From Stutzerimonas chloritidismutans AW-1 (GTDB lineage: Bacteria; Pseudomonadota; Gammaproteobacteria; Pseudomonadales; Pseudomonadaceae), in NCBI RefSeq assembly GCF_000495915.1, contig NZ_AOFQ01000017.1, positions 1 to 64,000 on the forward strand: a DNA stretch of 64,000 nt. Reading direction: 5' to 3'. Both the position numbers and the translations under genes were made by a program. A model generated the notes under the pieces. The model searched no databases. It had not been told where the DNA came from and saw only the letters and a list, made by a program, of their open reading frames with translations. Below are positions 44,503 to 52,742 of this stretch, one piece after another. How positions within the stretch are numbered: the stretch's first letter is position 1; the number at the start of each line of letters is the position of its first letter.

Positions 44503-44555
44503 CTGAACGGGTGTCACTGAACCCTGCCTGAACCCCAGCTGAACCTGCGCTGAAC
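44503..44555 (-). promoter_or_regulatory. Array of PhoP-box-like GTTCAG repeats upstream of oprH
   Basis: On the minus strand the hexamer GTTCAG occurs five times; in plus coordinates the copies are at 44503, 44517, 44528, 44539 and 44550. Four successive copies are spaced exactly 11 bp (hexamer plus five-base spacer), the geometry of tandem PhoP boxes. They end about 45-90 bases before the oprH start. The role is inferred from position and geometry. Confidence 0.75.
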
Positions 44556-44593
44556 GAGCGCCACCTGGTGCGCCGTCGGTCCGCTTTCGGCCT

Positions 44594-44989
44594 TCACGCG
44601 ATCTGTTCCGGCTCGCTTTCGTCGTCCACATCGGCGTCGTCGTCCGGGTAGCTGCGCAGGATCGGCGGCTGCTCGGCATCGTCGATCCACCACTGCAGCT
44701 CGGCCTCGACACGGGTGTCGTCAGCGATGCCGAGGCGGTTGTTCAGCGGGCATTGCTGCGTCGGGGTGGCGATCAGCGTGCCGCTCTGCGCGGTCTGGGC
44801 ATTGCCGGCCCTGCCACTGGAGCGCACCTTCAGACGAAAGCGGACCTGCTGCCCGCTGCCCTTGAAGCACAGGGCGAGCGAAAGCCGGCTTTGCTCGGCC
44901 GGTTGCAGCTCGAAACTGACGGCTACCGGTGCATCGGCAGGGGCGGGGGTGGCTGCGAGCAGCCAGGTGGTGAGGGTCATGGTCAGCAT
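44594..44989 (-). CDS. csgC: CsgC/CsgH-like curli accessory protein
   Basis: 131 residues with an N-terminal hydrophobic segment (TLTTWLLAATPAPA) fitting export. The core is beta-rich (VAVSFELQPAEQSRLSLALCFKG, RFRLKVRSSG) followed by an acidic tail (YPDDDADVDDESE). Family identity is mainly from position: it follows csgA by 47 bases and csgC/csgH is expected there. It may act as a periplasmic chaperone holding curlin in a soluble form. The acidic tail is unusual. Confidence 0.5.
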   Translation of the reverse strand: MLTMTLTTWLLAATPAPADAPVAVSFELQPAEQSRLSLALCFKGSGQQVRFRLKVRSSGRAGNAQTAQSGTLIATPTQQCPLNNRLGIADDTRVEAELQWWIDDAEQPPILRSYPDDDADVDDESEPEQIA

Positions 44990-45036
44990 CCGTTCTGTTT
45001 CCGTTGAAGCCCGTCCGTGGCTGGAGGGTGGTTGCG

Positions 45037-45918
45037 CTACTGCTGGACGATGGTGGCGCTGTTGCCGGTGCCGCTCTGGTGGATCGTCGCGACGCCGGGC
45101 AGGCGGGTGAAGTCATTGGCCGGCAGGCTCTGGCGGATCATCGCCTCGTTGGCGCTGCCCAGTTGGGTGATGGTGGCCTGATGACCGTAGTTGCCCTGTT
45201 CGATGCTCGCCAGGTTGTCGTTGCCGTTCTGGATCACCGTGGCCTGGTTGGACATGAAGCTCTGGGCGATGTCGACGCTGTTACCGCTGCCGGTCGACGA
45301 GCCACTGATGCGGCCGCCGAAGCCGTTCTGGTCGACCGTCAGCCGGTTGCTGTCGCCGCTCTGGGTGAAGTCGAGTTCGTTGTGGTAGTCGTTCTGCTGA
45401 ATCTCGGCGATGTTGTAGGTGCCGGCCTGGGCGATGTTCATGCGATTGCCGTCGCCCTGGTAGATGTCGGCCAGGTTGCCCAGACCGTCCTGGGACACGT
45501 TCATCCGCGACCCTTCGAAGTAGCCCTGCTGGTCGAAGGTCAGCACGTTGTCGTCGCCGCGCTGCTCGATCTGTGCCGTGACGAAGGCGGTCTGGCTGCC
45601 GGTGATCTGGTTGCCGTTGCCGATGCTGCTGGCATCGACCGTGCTGGTACGTCCGGTCTGTTCGATGGTGGCGACATTGGCGTTACCGATCTGCTGCAGG
45701 TTGGCGACCTTGAAGTAGGCCTCGCCGATCTGCGTGATGCTGGCGGTGTTGAGGTTGCCGATCTGGCTGACATCCATGGTGCTGGACTCGACCAGGCCGG
45801 TCTGTTGCAGCTCGGCGACATTGTCCGTGCCGACCTGCTCCAGTTCGATGCTGTTCTGCGCCATGGCCTGAGTGGCGGCGAGGGTGAGCAGGGTGGCAAT
45901 TGCCGTAGGCTTGAACAT
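45037..45918 (-). CDS. csgA: Major curlin subunit CsgA, extended
   Basis: 293 residues, about twice the E. coli length. A signal peptide is cleaved after AMAQ. The rest is 14 or so imperfect curlin repeats of about 20 residues built on Q-x-G-x-x-N (examples: LEQVGTDN, VSQIGNLN, LQQIGNAN, IEQRGDDN, IAQAGTYN, FTQSGDSN, ITQLGSAN, IHQSGTGN). It is secreted as amyloid fibre building blocks. The AGGAGA ribosome site is strong. It is 15 bases after csgB. Confidence 0.9.
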   Translation of the reverse strand: MFKPTAIATLLTLAATQAMAQNSIELEQVGTDNVAELQQTGLVESSTMDVSQIGNLNTASITQIGEAYFKVANLQQIGNANVATIEQTGRTSTVDASSIGNGNQITGSQTAFVTAQIEQRGDDNVLTFDQQGYFEGSRMNVSQDGLGNLADIYQGDGNRMNIAQAGTYNIAEIQQNDYHNELDFTQSGDSNRLTVDQNGFGGRISGSSTGSGNSVDIAQSFMSNQATVIQNGNDNLASIEQGNYGHQATITQLGSANEAMIRQSLPANDFTRLPGVATIHQSGTGNSATIVQQ

Positions 45919-45933
45919 GAACTCTCCTGATCG

Positions 45934-46425
45934 CTAGCGACCCTGCACGATATTGATCTGCTGGCCGACGCCGTATTGCGTCACCGCGCTGCGCAGGCCC
46001 TGGCCGGTCTGCTCGATGCGCGCATCGTTATAGGCGCCGTACTGGCTAATGCTGGCCTGGTTGTCGCTGCCGGTCTGGCGGATTTCGGCGTAGTTGCCCT
46101 GGCCGACCTGCTCGATGACCGCCATCAGGTTATCGCCGTGCTGCAGAATGAAGGCTTCCTGGTCGCCGCCCTGCTGCAGCATCTGCGCGCTCAACGCCTG
46201 GCCGTTCTGAGTCAGCTCGGCGAGATTGCCCTGGCCCAGCTGCTGGATGTAGGCGGCCTTGGCGTCGGTCAGCTGAACCGCAAGCTGGGAGGTGGTGCTG
46301 GTGCCGAGGGGCGATAGATCGCCGTTGTCCATCAGGTCGGCGGCCATCAGCGGCGCGCAGGCCAAGCAGGCAACCAGGGCAGACAGTGATGTGGCGCGGG
46401 GCAGGGCGTAACGGGCCATTGGCAT
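45934..46425 (-). CDS. csgB: Minor curlin nucleator CsgB
   Basis: 163 residues from the ATG at 46423-46425; the ATG two codons later is also possible. A signal peptide is cleaved near LMAAD. Curlin repeats include IQQLGQGN, LTQNGQAL, IEQVGQGN, IRQTGSDN and ISQYGAYN, with a C-terminal end GQQINIVQGR like the nucleator type. It anchors CsgA polymerisation at the cell surface. Transcribed with csgA. Confidence 0.85.
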   Translation of the reverse strand: MPMARYALPRATSLSALVACLACAPLMAADLMDNGDLSPLGTSTTSQLAVQLTDAKAAYIQQLGQGNLAELTQNGQALSAQMLQQGGDQEAFILQHGDNLMAVIEQVGQGNYAEIRQTGSDNQASISQYGAYNDARIEQTGQGLRSAVTQYGVGQQINIVQGR

Positions 46426-46530
46426 GTACCGGATGACAGTGGTCGCGATTCTTGAACGCGGCGGACGCCCTTGAACATCCATCGGATGATGTAAAAGGCG
46501 TAGCACGAGCAATTCGCTCGGGATTAATGC

Positions 46531-46564
46531 CTGGCACGGGCGTGACGCTTTCGCACCGTGCCAG
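46531..46564. promoter_or_regulatory. Inverted repeat between csgD and csgB
   Basis: CTGGCACGG at 46531-46539 is inverted at 46556-46564 (CCGTGCCAG), enclosing a smaller GCGTGACGC palindrome. No T-run follows, so an operator is more likely than a terminator. It lies about 110 bases upstream of csgB and may be a CsgD or other activator site. Confidence 0.45.
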
Positions 46565-46618
46565 AGCGTCTCAGTGACCTGCCGTTCCGCTAGGCCGCCC
46601 GTCGCTGCGGGACGCTAC

Positions 46619-47275
46619 TCAAGCGCTACAGGACTTGTCCCAGTCGAGATGACTGCGCAGCAGGTACGCCGCCTCGGCCCGATTGGAGGCGCCGATCTTG
46701 CGCAACAGATTGTGGATATGACTCTTGATCGTGTGCGGGCTGAGGCACAGCTGCTCGGCGATTTCCGCATTCGACAGCCCCTTGCCGGCGAGGCTCAGGA
46801 TCTCGCGCTCGCGCAGCGTCAAACTGGACTTGGTTTCAGCGAGCTGGCGCATGCGCCGCCACTGGCCCAGCAGCCTCTCGGTGAGGACCCTTGGCAGCCA
46901 GTCGCCACCCTTGAGCAGCACGCGGATGCCCTCGAGCAGGTGCTCGCGGGTGGCGTGGCTGTAGAACACTCCGCGAATCACCGGGTGTCTTTCGACCAGC
47001 TGCTCGGCCTGCTCGGGGACGATATTCACCAGCGCCACCGGTATGTGCTCGTCGAGCTGGTCGATCAGGCTGGATATCTGTTCGGCTTCGCTATGGCCGG
47101 CGTCGACCAGAAACAGGTCGGCTCCGCGATTGTCCGGTGATTGCAGTCCGGTCAGCGCAACTTCGACTTGCGCCTGTTCGCCTAGAAAGTGGCGAAAGAA
47201 CAACCCAAGCAGTTCATTGCCGGTTAACAGCGTGACAGTTGGGGAGGATGTGTCCCGTGTAAGCTCCGCGTCCAT
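46619..47275 (-). CDS. csgD: CsgD-like LuxR-family regulator of curli
   Basis: 218 residues. N-terminal receiver-like domain without the phospho-acceptor aspartate motif in normal form (LLTGNELLGLFFRHFL, ADLFLVDAGHSEAEQ), and a C-terminal LuxR helix-turn-helix (about 148-210: LTLREREILSLAGKGLSNAE, then HTIKSHIHNLLRKIG). It matches E. coli CsgD in length and architecture. It would activate csgBA. It is collinear with them instead of divergent as in E. coli. The start has an AGG site eight bases upstream. Confidence 0.8.
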   Translation of the reverse strand: MDAELTRDTSSPTVTLLTGNELLGLFFRHFLGEQAQVEVALTGLQSPDNRGADLFLVDAGHSEAEQISSLIDQLDEHIPVALVNIVPEQAEQLVERHPVIRGVFYSHATREHLLEGIRVLLKGGDWLPRVLTERLLGQWRRMRQLAETKSSLTLREREILSLAGKGLSNAEIAEQLCLSPHTIKSHIHNLLRKIGASNRAEAAYLLRSHLDWDKSCSA

Positions 47276-47465
47276 GTTCGGTACCTAGTCAGTCGGGCGT
47301 GATTGATTAAAAAGTTACTAAACGACCAGCACCTTGCAGCGAAGTTCAGCCGAGAGATGGCGAACGGGCATTATCCAGCCAGCACGTGCACAACTCCGCC
47401 AGGGCGAACGCGAGGTATCGAAAAGGGCGCGCGTTTTTGCACCGGGCGGCTGCTAAGGTAGGGGA

Positions 47466-49181
47466 ATGATCGCGACCACCTCTGCCGTTTCGTCTCGTGA
47501 ACTGACCCTGCGTGCCTTGCTCACCGGTCTGCTGCTGGGTGCGCTGCTGGCACCGTCGAATGTCTACTCGGGCCTCAAGATCGGCTGGTCGTTCAATATG
47601 TCGATCATCGCGCTGCTGATCGGCTTCGCGTTCTGGCAGAGCATTGCCGTCGCGTTCGGCCGCCCGCGCTGGTCGCTGCTGGAAAGCAACATCAACCAGA
47701 CCACCGCCTCGTCCTGCGCCTCGATCATCTCCGGCGGGCTGGTGGCACCGATTCCCGCCTATACCCTGCTCACCGGTCAGCAGCTGGACAGCCTGCCGCT
47801 GATGGCCTGGGTGTTCTCGGTGAGCTTTCTCGGGGTCTGGGTGGCCTGGTACCTGCGACCCTCGCTGATCGTCGAGTCGGGGCTGCGCTTTCCCGAGGGC
47901 ATGGCGACCCTGGCGACGTTGCAGCAGATCTACAGTCATGGCGCCGAGGCCGGGCGCCGGCTCTGGGTACTGGGCGGTGCCGCCGTGCTGGCCGCGGGGA
48001 GCAAACTGGTCGATACCTTTTTCTGGACGCTGCCGCGCTGGGCACCTTCGGCGCAGCTGGAACGCCTGACGTTCAGCTTCGAACCCTCGCTGCTGTTGCT
48101 CGGCTTCGGCGGCATCATCGGGTTGCGCGTCGGCCTGTCGCTGCTGCTCGGCGCCGTACTGGCCTGGGGCCTGATCGCGCCCTGGCTGCTGGCCGAGGGA
48201 CTGGTGCGCTTGCCGGCCGCAGCCCAGGGGCCGCAGTTCGCCGCGCTGATCGAATGGCTGTTGTGGCCGGGCGTGAGCCTGATGGTCTGCGCGACGCTGA
48301 CCTCGCTGGGCCTGCGCCTGCTGCGCTCACGCTCGCCAACGACACTCCGGCGGCCGGCGCTGCGGCGCCCGCACGGCTGGCCAGCGGCCGGTTTTGCGCT
48401 GTCGGTAGGACTGGTGCTGGGGCTGCAGGTCAGCCTGTTCGGCATCGACCCCTGGCTGGCAGCGCTGTCGATTCCGCTGGCGTTGCTGCTGGCGATGGTT
48501 GCCGCGCGGGTGGTCGGCGCGACCGGGATTCCGCCGATCGGCGCCATCGGCCAGCTGTCGCAGCTGAGCTTCGGCGTGTTCGCCCCGGGCCAGGTGCCGG
48601 TCAATCTGATGAGCGCCAACACCGCCGGTGGCGCGGCGGGGCAGTGCACCGATCTGCTCAACGACTTCAAGGTCGGGCATGCCATCGGCGCTGCGCCGGG
48701 GCGTCAGGCGCTGGCGCAGTGCTTCGGCATTCTGCTCGGCAGCGTGGTCGGCGTACTGGCCTATCAGCTGCTGATTCCCGATCCACAGAGCATGCTGATC
48801 ACACCCGAATGGCCGGCTCCGGCGGTTGCCACCTGGAAAGCAGTGGCCGAAGCCTTGACCGGCGGCCTGGGCGCGCTCGCTGCCGACATTCGCTGGGCGA
48901 TGCTCGCTGGTGCGCTCTGCGGGGTGCTGCTCGGGACGCTGGAAGGGCTGCTGCCCGAACGCCGGCTGCGCTGGTTGCCGAGCTCCGCGGCGCTCGGCCT
49001 GGCATTCATCATTCCGGCGTCGATTTCGCTGATGATGACCTTAGGTGCCGTGCTCGCCTGGGCCTTCGCGTCACGCTGGCGCAGCCTCGGCGAGCGCTTC
49101 GTGATCGTCGCCGCGGCCGGCTTGGTGGCCGGCGAGAGCATGGCTGGCGTCGGCGCCTCGCTCTGGCAGCTGCTGCGCTGA
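47466..49181 (+). CDS. OPT-family oligopeptide transporter
   Basis: 571 residues with about 14-16 hydrophobic segments. NVYSGLKIGWSFNMSI near the N-terminus and ESNINQTTASSCASIISGG are typical of the OPT/YSL family; GIPPIGAIGQLSQL and NLMSANTAGGAAGQCTDLL match the later conserved block. It transports peptides or metal-chelate complexes by proton symport. It is divergent from csgD and separated from the next gene by 70 bases. Confidence 0.9.
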   Translation: MIATTSAVSSRELTLRALLTGLLLGALLAPSNVYSGLKIGWSFNMSIIALLIGFAFWQSIAVAFGRPRWSLLESNINQTTASSCASIISGGLVAPIPAYTLLTGQQLDSLPLMAWVFSVSFLGVWVAWYLRPSLIVESGLRFPEGMATLATLQQIYSHGAEAGRRLWVLGGAAVLAAGSKLVDTFFWTLPRWAPSAQLERLTFSFEPSLLLLGFGGIIGLRVGLSLLLGAVLAWGLIAPWLLAEGLVRLPAAAQGPQFAALIEWLLWPGVSLMVCATLTSLGLRLLRSRSPTTLRRPALRRPHGWPAAGFALSVGLVLGLQVSLFGIDPWLAALSIPLALLLAMVAARVVGATGIPPIGAIGQLSQLSFGVFAPGQVPVNLMSANTAGGAAGQCTDLLNDFKVGHAIGAAPGRQALAQCFGILLGSVVGVLAYQLLIPDPQSMLITPEWPAPAVATWKAVAEALTGGLGALAADIRWAMLAGALCGVLLGTLEGLLPERRLRWLPSSAALGLAFIIPASISLMMTLGAVLAWAFASRWRSLGERFVIVAAAGLVAGESMAGVGASLWQLLR

Positions 49182-49251
49182 TTGGCGGCAACAGCTGAAT
49201 TAATGCGCGGCGCGGTCTGTCCTACCTCTTGTACTCATCAGGGGGAGCGCC

Positions 49252-50325
49252 ATGTCCACGACGACACCGCAGAACGATGCCAAGACGGTCGCCAATCGCA
49301 CGATTGTGCAGGCCGCGGTGCTGGCCGTCGTGGTGCTGATGAGCATCGTCGCCTGGTTGGCGTTCGATTTCATCCTGCTGCTGTTCGCCTCGATTCTCTT
49401 CGGTGTGCTGATCCATGGCGTGAGCCGCTGGCTCTGCAGCAAGACGGCGCTGTCCTACAAGCTGTCCATGGCGGTGTTCTTCGTGCTCTTGCTGCTCGGT
49501 CTGGGCGGCGGCGGCTGGCTGGTCGCGCCGAGTATCGCCGAGCAGGCCGATGCGCTCTCCGATTCGCTACCCGAGGCCGTCGAGCGCCTGCGTGAGCGCG
49601 CCGAGCAGCTGCCCTGGGCGAATGAACTGCTGCAGCAGCGCGAACGCCTGGAGGACTCGCTGCCCGACGGCTCTAGCGCGTTCAGCGTGGTCACCAAGGT
49701 GATGGGCTCGATCGTCGGTGCGCTGAGCAGCTTCGCCATTGCCTTCGCCATCGGCATCTGCCTCGCCATCAATCCGCAGATATACGTGCGCGGGCTGCTG
49801 AAGCTGATTCCGCTGGGCTATCGGCCGCGCGCAGCGGAGGTGCTCGACGAAAGCGGCTCGACATTGCGGGCCTGGCTGCTGGCCAAGCTGCTGGAAATGC
49901 TGCTGATCGGCGTGCTGACCACGCTCGGTCTGTGGTTGCTGGGCATCGAGCTGGCGCTGGTGCTCGGCCTGATCGCCGGGTTGCTGTCGTTCATTCCCAA
50001 CATCGGTCCGGTGCTGGCGGTGATACCGGCGCTCCTGCTGGCATCGCTGGAGGGCGGGCGCACGGTGCTCTACGTCGCCGCGCTCTATCTGTTCATCCAG
50101 GCCTTGGAAAGTTATGTGTTCACGCCGTGGATGCAGCAGCGCATCGTCTCGGTTCCGCCGGCGCTGACCATCGCCGTGCAACTTCTGTTCGGCCTGCTGG
50201 CCGGTACCCTGGGTCTGCTGCTGGCGACGCCACTGGCAGCTGTCGGCATGGTGCTGGTGCGCATGCTCTACGTTGAGGATCTGCTCGGCGATCGGCCGCA
50301 GGCGACCGACGGTCCGAGCGACTAG
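49252..50325 (+). CDS. AI-2E family transporter (PerM/YhhT type)
   Basis: 357 residues, about eight helices, with the GLIAGLLSFIPNIGPVLAVIPA block and ALYLFIQALESYVFTPWMQ region that define PF01594. Family members export diverse solutes or act as Na+/H+ antiporters; AI-2 itself is rarely the substrate. A strong GGGGGAG ribosome site precedes the ATG. Confidence 0.88.
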   Translation: MSTTTPQNDAKTVANRTIVQAAVLAVVVLMSIVAWLAFDFILLLFASILFGVLIHGVSRWLCSKTALSYKLSMAVFFVLLLLGLGGGGWLVAPSIAEQADALSDSLPEAVERLRERAEQLPWANELLQQRERLEDSLPDGSSAFSVVTKVMGSIVGALSSFAIAFAIGICLAINPQIYVRGLLKLIPLGYRPRAAEVLDESGSTLRAWLLAKLLEMLLIGVLTTLGLWLLGIELALVLGLIAGLLSFIPNIGPVLAVIPALLLASLEGGRTVLYVAALYLFIQALESYVFTPWMQQRIVSVPPALTIAVQLLFGLLAGTLGLLLATPLAAVGMVLVRMLYVEDLLGDRPQATDGPSD

Positions 50326-50441
50326 CCGCTCTGGCAGGGCGCTCCACAGGGCTGTCACGTTTTGTAAAGGCTGACGACGAAACCCCTGGCGCGTCCCGCT
50401 GCCGGATTACATGAACCCCCTGAAATATGCAGGAGTCAATC

Positions 50442-50783
50442 ATGAACATGCACAAGATTGCGGCATTCACCCTGGCGGGACTGCTTTCCAGCGCGGCATT
50501 CGCGGCCAACACCGGCACTGGTACCGATGCCGGCGCCGATACCGGCCACCGCGACTCGATGGGGCACAGCACCGAGCAGCCCGGGACCATGGGCGGTACT
50601 GGCGCTGACTCCGGAATGGATTCGACCTCCGATACCGGCAAGATGCCGGACGAGACCGAGCGCCCGGCGACCACACACGGTAGCGATCACGGCACCGGCG
50701 TCGATGCTGGCGGCGATGGTGCGGCTGGTAAGCAGGGTACGACCGGTACAGGCGGCGAGGGCGGCGAACGCGGCGCCTACTGA
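50442..50783 (+). CDS. Exported Gly/Thr/Asp-rich low-complexity protein
   Basis: 113 residues. A signal peptide is cleaved near AFAAN (about 22). The mature protein is almost entirely Gly, Thr, Asp, Ser, Met and His with no hydrophobic core (TGTGTDAGADTG, GTMGGTGADSGMD, ERPATTHGSDHGTG), so it is probably disordered in the periplasm. No family is recognised. An AGGAG site precedes the start. A strong hairpin follows at 50801. Confidence 0.75.
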   Translation: MNMHKIAAFTLAGLLSSAAFAANTGTGTDAGADTGHRDSMGHSTEQPGTMGGTGADSGMDSTSDTGKMPDETERPATTHGSDHGTGVDAGGDGAAGKQGTTGTGGEGGERGAY

Positions 50784-50800
50784 TCCATGGCTTGCATCTG

Positions 50801-50833
50801 AACGGCCCGGCAGGCTCAGCTTGCCGGGCCGTT
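50801..50833 (+). terminator. Hairpin terminator after the Gly/Thr-rich gene
   Basis: AACGGCCCGGCA / TGCCGGGCCGTT gives a 12-bp stem with a nine-base loop, followed by a TTCTG tract. It starts 18 bases after the stop at 50783. Confidence 0.75.
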
Positions 50834-50934
50834 CTGCGTTCAGCCTGACCGCTCGGCCGTTGCCGGCAGCCGTGCGGAAACCTTGTCGGCGCCGGCGTGC
50901 CGAACCTGCAAGAGCAATGATCGGGAGGTGCACA

Positions 50935-51228
50935 ATGACCATGTTGCGCTTGAGCATTCTGCTGGTGTCACTGCTGGGCGCGGCGAGCGCCCTGGCCGAG
51001 AATACCGGGCCGACCAATCCGGAAAAGGCCCGTCAGCATCCGCTGGACAGCCGCGAGCCGCGGCCGCAGTCGGACCGGCAGTCGGACGAGATGGAACAGA
51101 TCGAAGCACCGAGGCTGCAGCCGCGCCAGGCGCCGATCGAGACCGACGTGCCGCCAACGCCCGAGCCGCTTGACGAGCAGCCGGGGACGGATGTCGATGC
51201 CGCGGGTAATCGGGTGCTGCGCAGCTAG
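50935..51228 (+). CDS. Exported Pro/Glu-rich small protein, hypothetical
   Basis: 97 residues. A signal peptide is cleaved near ALAEN (about 22). The rest is hydrophilic and rich in Pro, Glu, Gln, Arg and Asp (LDSREPRPQSDRQSDEMEQ, DVPPTPEPLDEQPG), suggesting a disordered periplasmic protein. A GGGAGG ribosome site is present. No family is recognised; it shares an overall character, but not sequence, with the neighbouring 113-residue protein. Confidence 0.75.
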   Translation: MTMLRLSILLVSLLGAASALAENTGPTNPEKARQHPLDSREPRPQSDRQSDEMEQIEAPRLQPRQAPIETDVPPTPEPLDEQPGTDVDAAGNRVLRS

Positions 51229-51265
51229 TGGAGAACGCCGGCGTTCGTCGCTGCGCATGAACGAA

Positions 51266-51289
51266 AAAGGGAGGCCGAAGCCTCCCTTT
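51266..51289. terminator. Bidirectional terminator before serA
   Basis: AAAGGGAGGC / GCCTCCCTTT stem with a CGAA loop, flanked by A-rich and T-rich tracts. It can stop the plus-strand gene ending at 51228 and the minus-strand serA ending at 51314. Confidence 0.88.
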
Positions 51290-51313
51290 GTTCAATGCTG
51301 CCGGGTCAATCCA

Positions 51314-52543
51314 TCAGAACAGCACGCGGCTGCGGATGGTGCCGTTGACGTGCTGCAGCTTTTCCAACGCCAGGTCGGAGTATTCCTTGTCCACGTCGAT
51401 GACGACATAGCCGACCTTCTCGTTGGTCTGCAGGAACTGGCCGCAGATGTTGATGCCGTTGTCGGCGAAGACCTTGTTGATCTCGCTCATCACGCCCGGA
51501 ATGTTCTGGTGGATGTGCAGCAGACGGTGCTTGCCCGGGTGCGACGGCAGCGCCACTTCCGGGAAGTTGACCGAAGACACCGAGGTGCCGTTGTCGCTGT
51601 ACTTGACCAGCTTCTCGGCCACTTCCAGGCCGATGTTGGCCTGCGCTTCGGCCGTCGAACCACCGATGTGCGGGGTCAGGATCACGCGGTCCAGGCCACG
51701 CAGCGGGCTTTCGAATTCCTCGTCGTTGGACTTCGGCTCGACCGGGAATACGTCGATGGCGGCGCCGATCAGGTGCTCGTCCTTGATCGCGGCGGCCAGG
51801 TGATCCAGCTCGACTACGGTGCCGCGGGCGGCGTTGATCAGGATGGCGCCTTTCTTCATGGCGCGGATTTCCTTCTCGCCGATCATCCACTGGGTGGACG
51901 GCAGCTCCGGAACGTGCAGCGAGACGATGTCGCACATGTCCAGCAGCTCGTACAGCGAGCCGATCTGGGTGGCATTGCCCAGCGGCAGCTTGGTCACCAC
52001 GTCATAGAAGAAGACCTGCATGCCCAGCGCTTCGGCCAGTACCGACAGCTGCGTGCCGATGGAGCCGTAGCCGATGATGCCGAGCTTCTTGCCGCGGATC
52101 TCGAAGGAGTTGGCTGCCGACTTGATCCAGCCGCCGCGATGGCAGGAAGCGTTCTTCTCGGGGATGCCGCGCAGCAGCAGGATGGCTTCGGCCAGCACCA
52201 GTTCGGCCACGGAACGGGTGTTGGAATAGGGCGCGTTGAACACCGCGATGCCGCGCTCGCGGGCGGCGTTGAGGTCGACCTGGTTGGTGCCGATGCAGAA
52301 GCAGCCGACGGCGATCAGCTTCTTGGCGCAGTCGAAGACTTCTTCGGTGAGCTGGGTACGCGAGCGGATGCCGATGAAATGGGCGTCGGCGATCTTTTCC
52401 TTCAGCTCATCGCCGGACAGCGCGGTCTTGAGGTACTCGATGTTGGTGTAGCCGGCCGCCTTCAGGGTATCGACAGCGTTCTGGTGCACGCCTTCGAGAA
52501 GAAGGAACTTGATCTTGCTCTTGTCGAGAGAGGTCTGGCTCAT
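51314..52543 (-). CDS. serA: D-3-phosphoglycerate dehydrogenase
   Basis: 409 residues, the usual Pseudomonas length. Rossmann motif G-Y-G-S-I-G near 158, catalytic Arg/Glu/His set around NAPYSNTRSVAELVL, GTVVELDHLA and LTPHIGGSTAEAQ, and a C-terminal ACT domain (HRLLHIHQNIPGVMSEINKV) for serine feedback inhibition. First step of serine synthesis; it also reduces 2-oxoglutarate to D-2-hydroxyglutarate. The start is the ATG at 52541-52543; an ATG two codons upstream also has a usable AAGG site. Divergent from the D-2-hydroxyglutarate dehydrogenase gene. Confidence 0.98.
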   Translation of the reverse strand: MSQTSLDKSKIKFLLLEGVHQNAVDTLKAAGYTNIEYLKTALSGDELKEKIADAHFIGIRSRTQLTEEVFDCAKKLIAVGCFCIGTNQVDLNAARERGIAVFNAPYSNTRSVAELVLAEAILLLRGIPEKNASCHRGGWIKSAANSFEIRGKKLGIIGYGSIGTQLSVLAEALGMQVFFYDVVTKLPLGNATQIGSLYELLDMCDIVSLHVPELPSTQWMIGEKEIRAMKKGAILINAARGTVVELDHLAAAIKDEHLIGAAIDVFPVEPKSNDEEFESPLRGLDRVILTPHIGGSTAEAQANIGLEVAEKLVKYSDNGTSVSSVNFPEVALPSHPGKHRLLHIHQNIPGVMSEINKVFADNGINICGQFLQTNEKVGYVVIDVDKEYSDLALEKLQHVNGTIRSRVLF

Positions 52544-52652
52544 CTGCATTAAAACCTTAAGGCCGAAGGATAGGACTGAAGTGTCCAGCGAAGGCTGGCC
52601 GACCCGGCAATGCCGGTGCCGGGAGTCTGCCGAGGCACGTTTCAAAGGGGTG

Positions 52653-52668
52653 CGTATGCTAGCATACG
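52653..52668. promoter_or_regulatory. Perfect 16-bp palindrome between serA and D2HGDH
   Basis: CGTATGCTAGCATACG is a perfect palindrome, nested in GGGG/CCCC (52647-52650 and 52671-52674) and TTTC/GAAA outer arms. It contains TATGCT on each strand, which resembles a -10 element in each direction. It lies 110 bases from serA and 75 bases from the divergent gene, so it is a candidate shared operator or overlapping promoter pair. Confidence 0.6.
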
Positions 52669-52742
52669 AGCCCCTCGAAACACCCCCACCCCTGTGCTGA
52701 AGCGTGCTCAGGGTGACCATGAATCGTATGAGAGTTCCCGTG

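Noticed and set aside
45037-45918. The repetitive csgA region as a possible CRISPR or DNA tandem array
   Set aside because: The repeats are imperfect at the DNA level and only periodic as protein (about 20-residue curlin units), without constant repeats and unique spacers.
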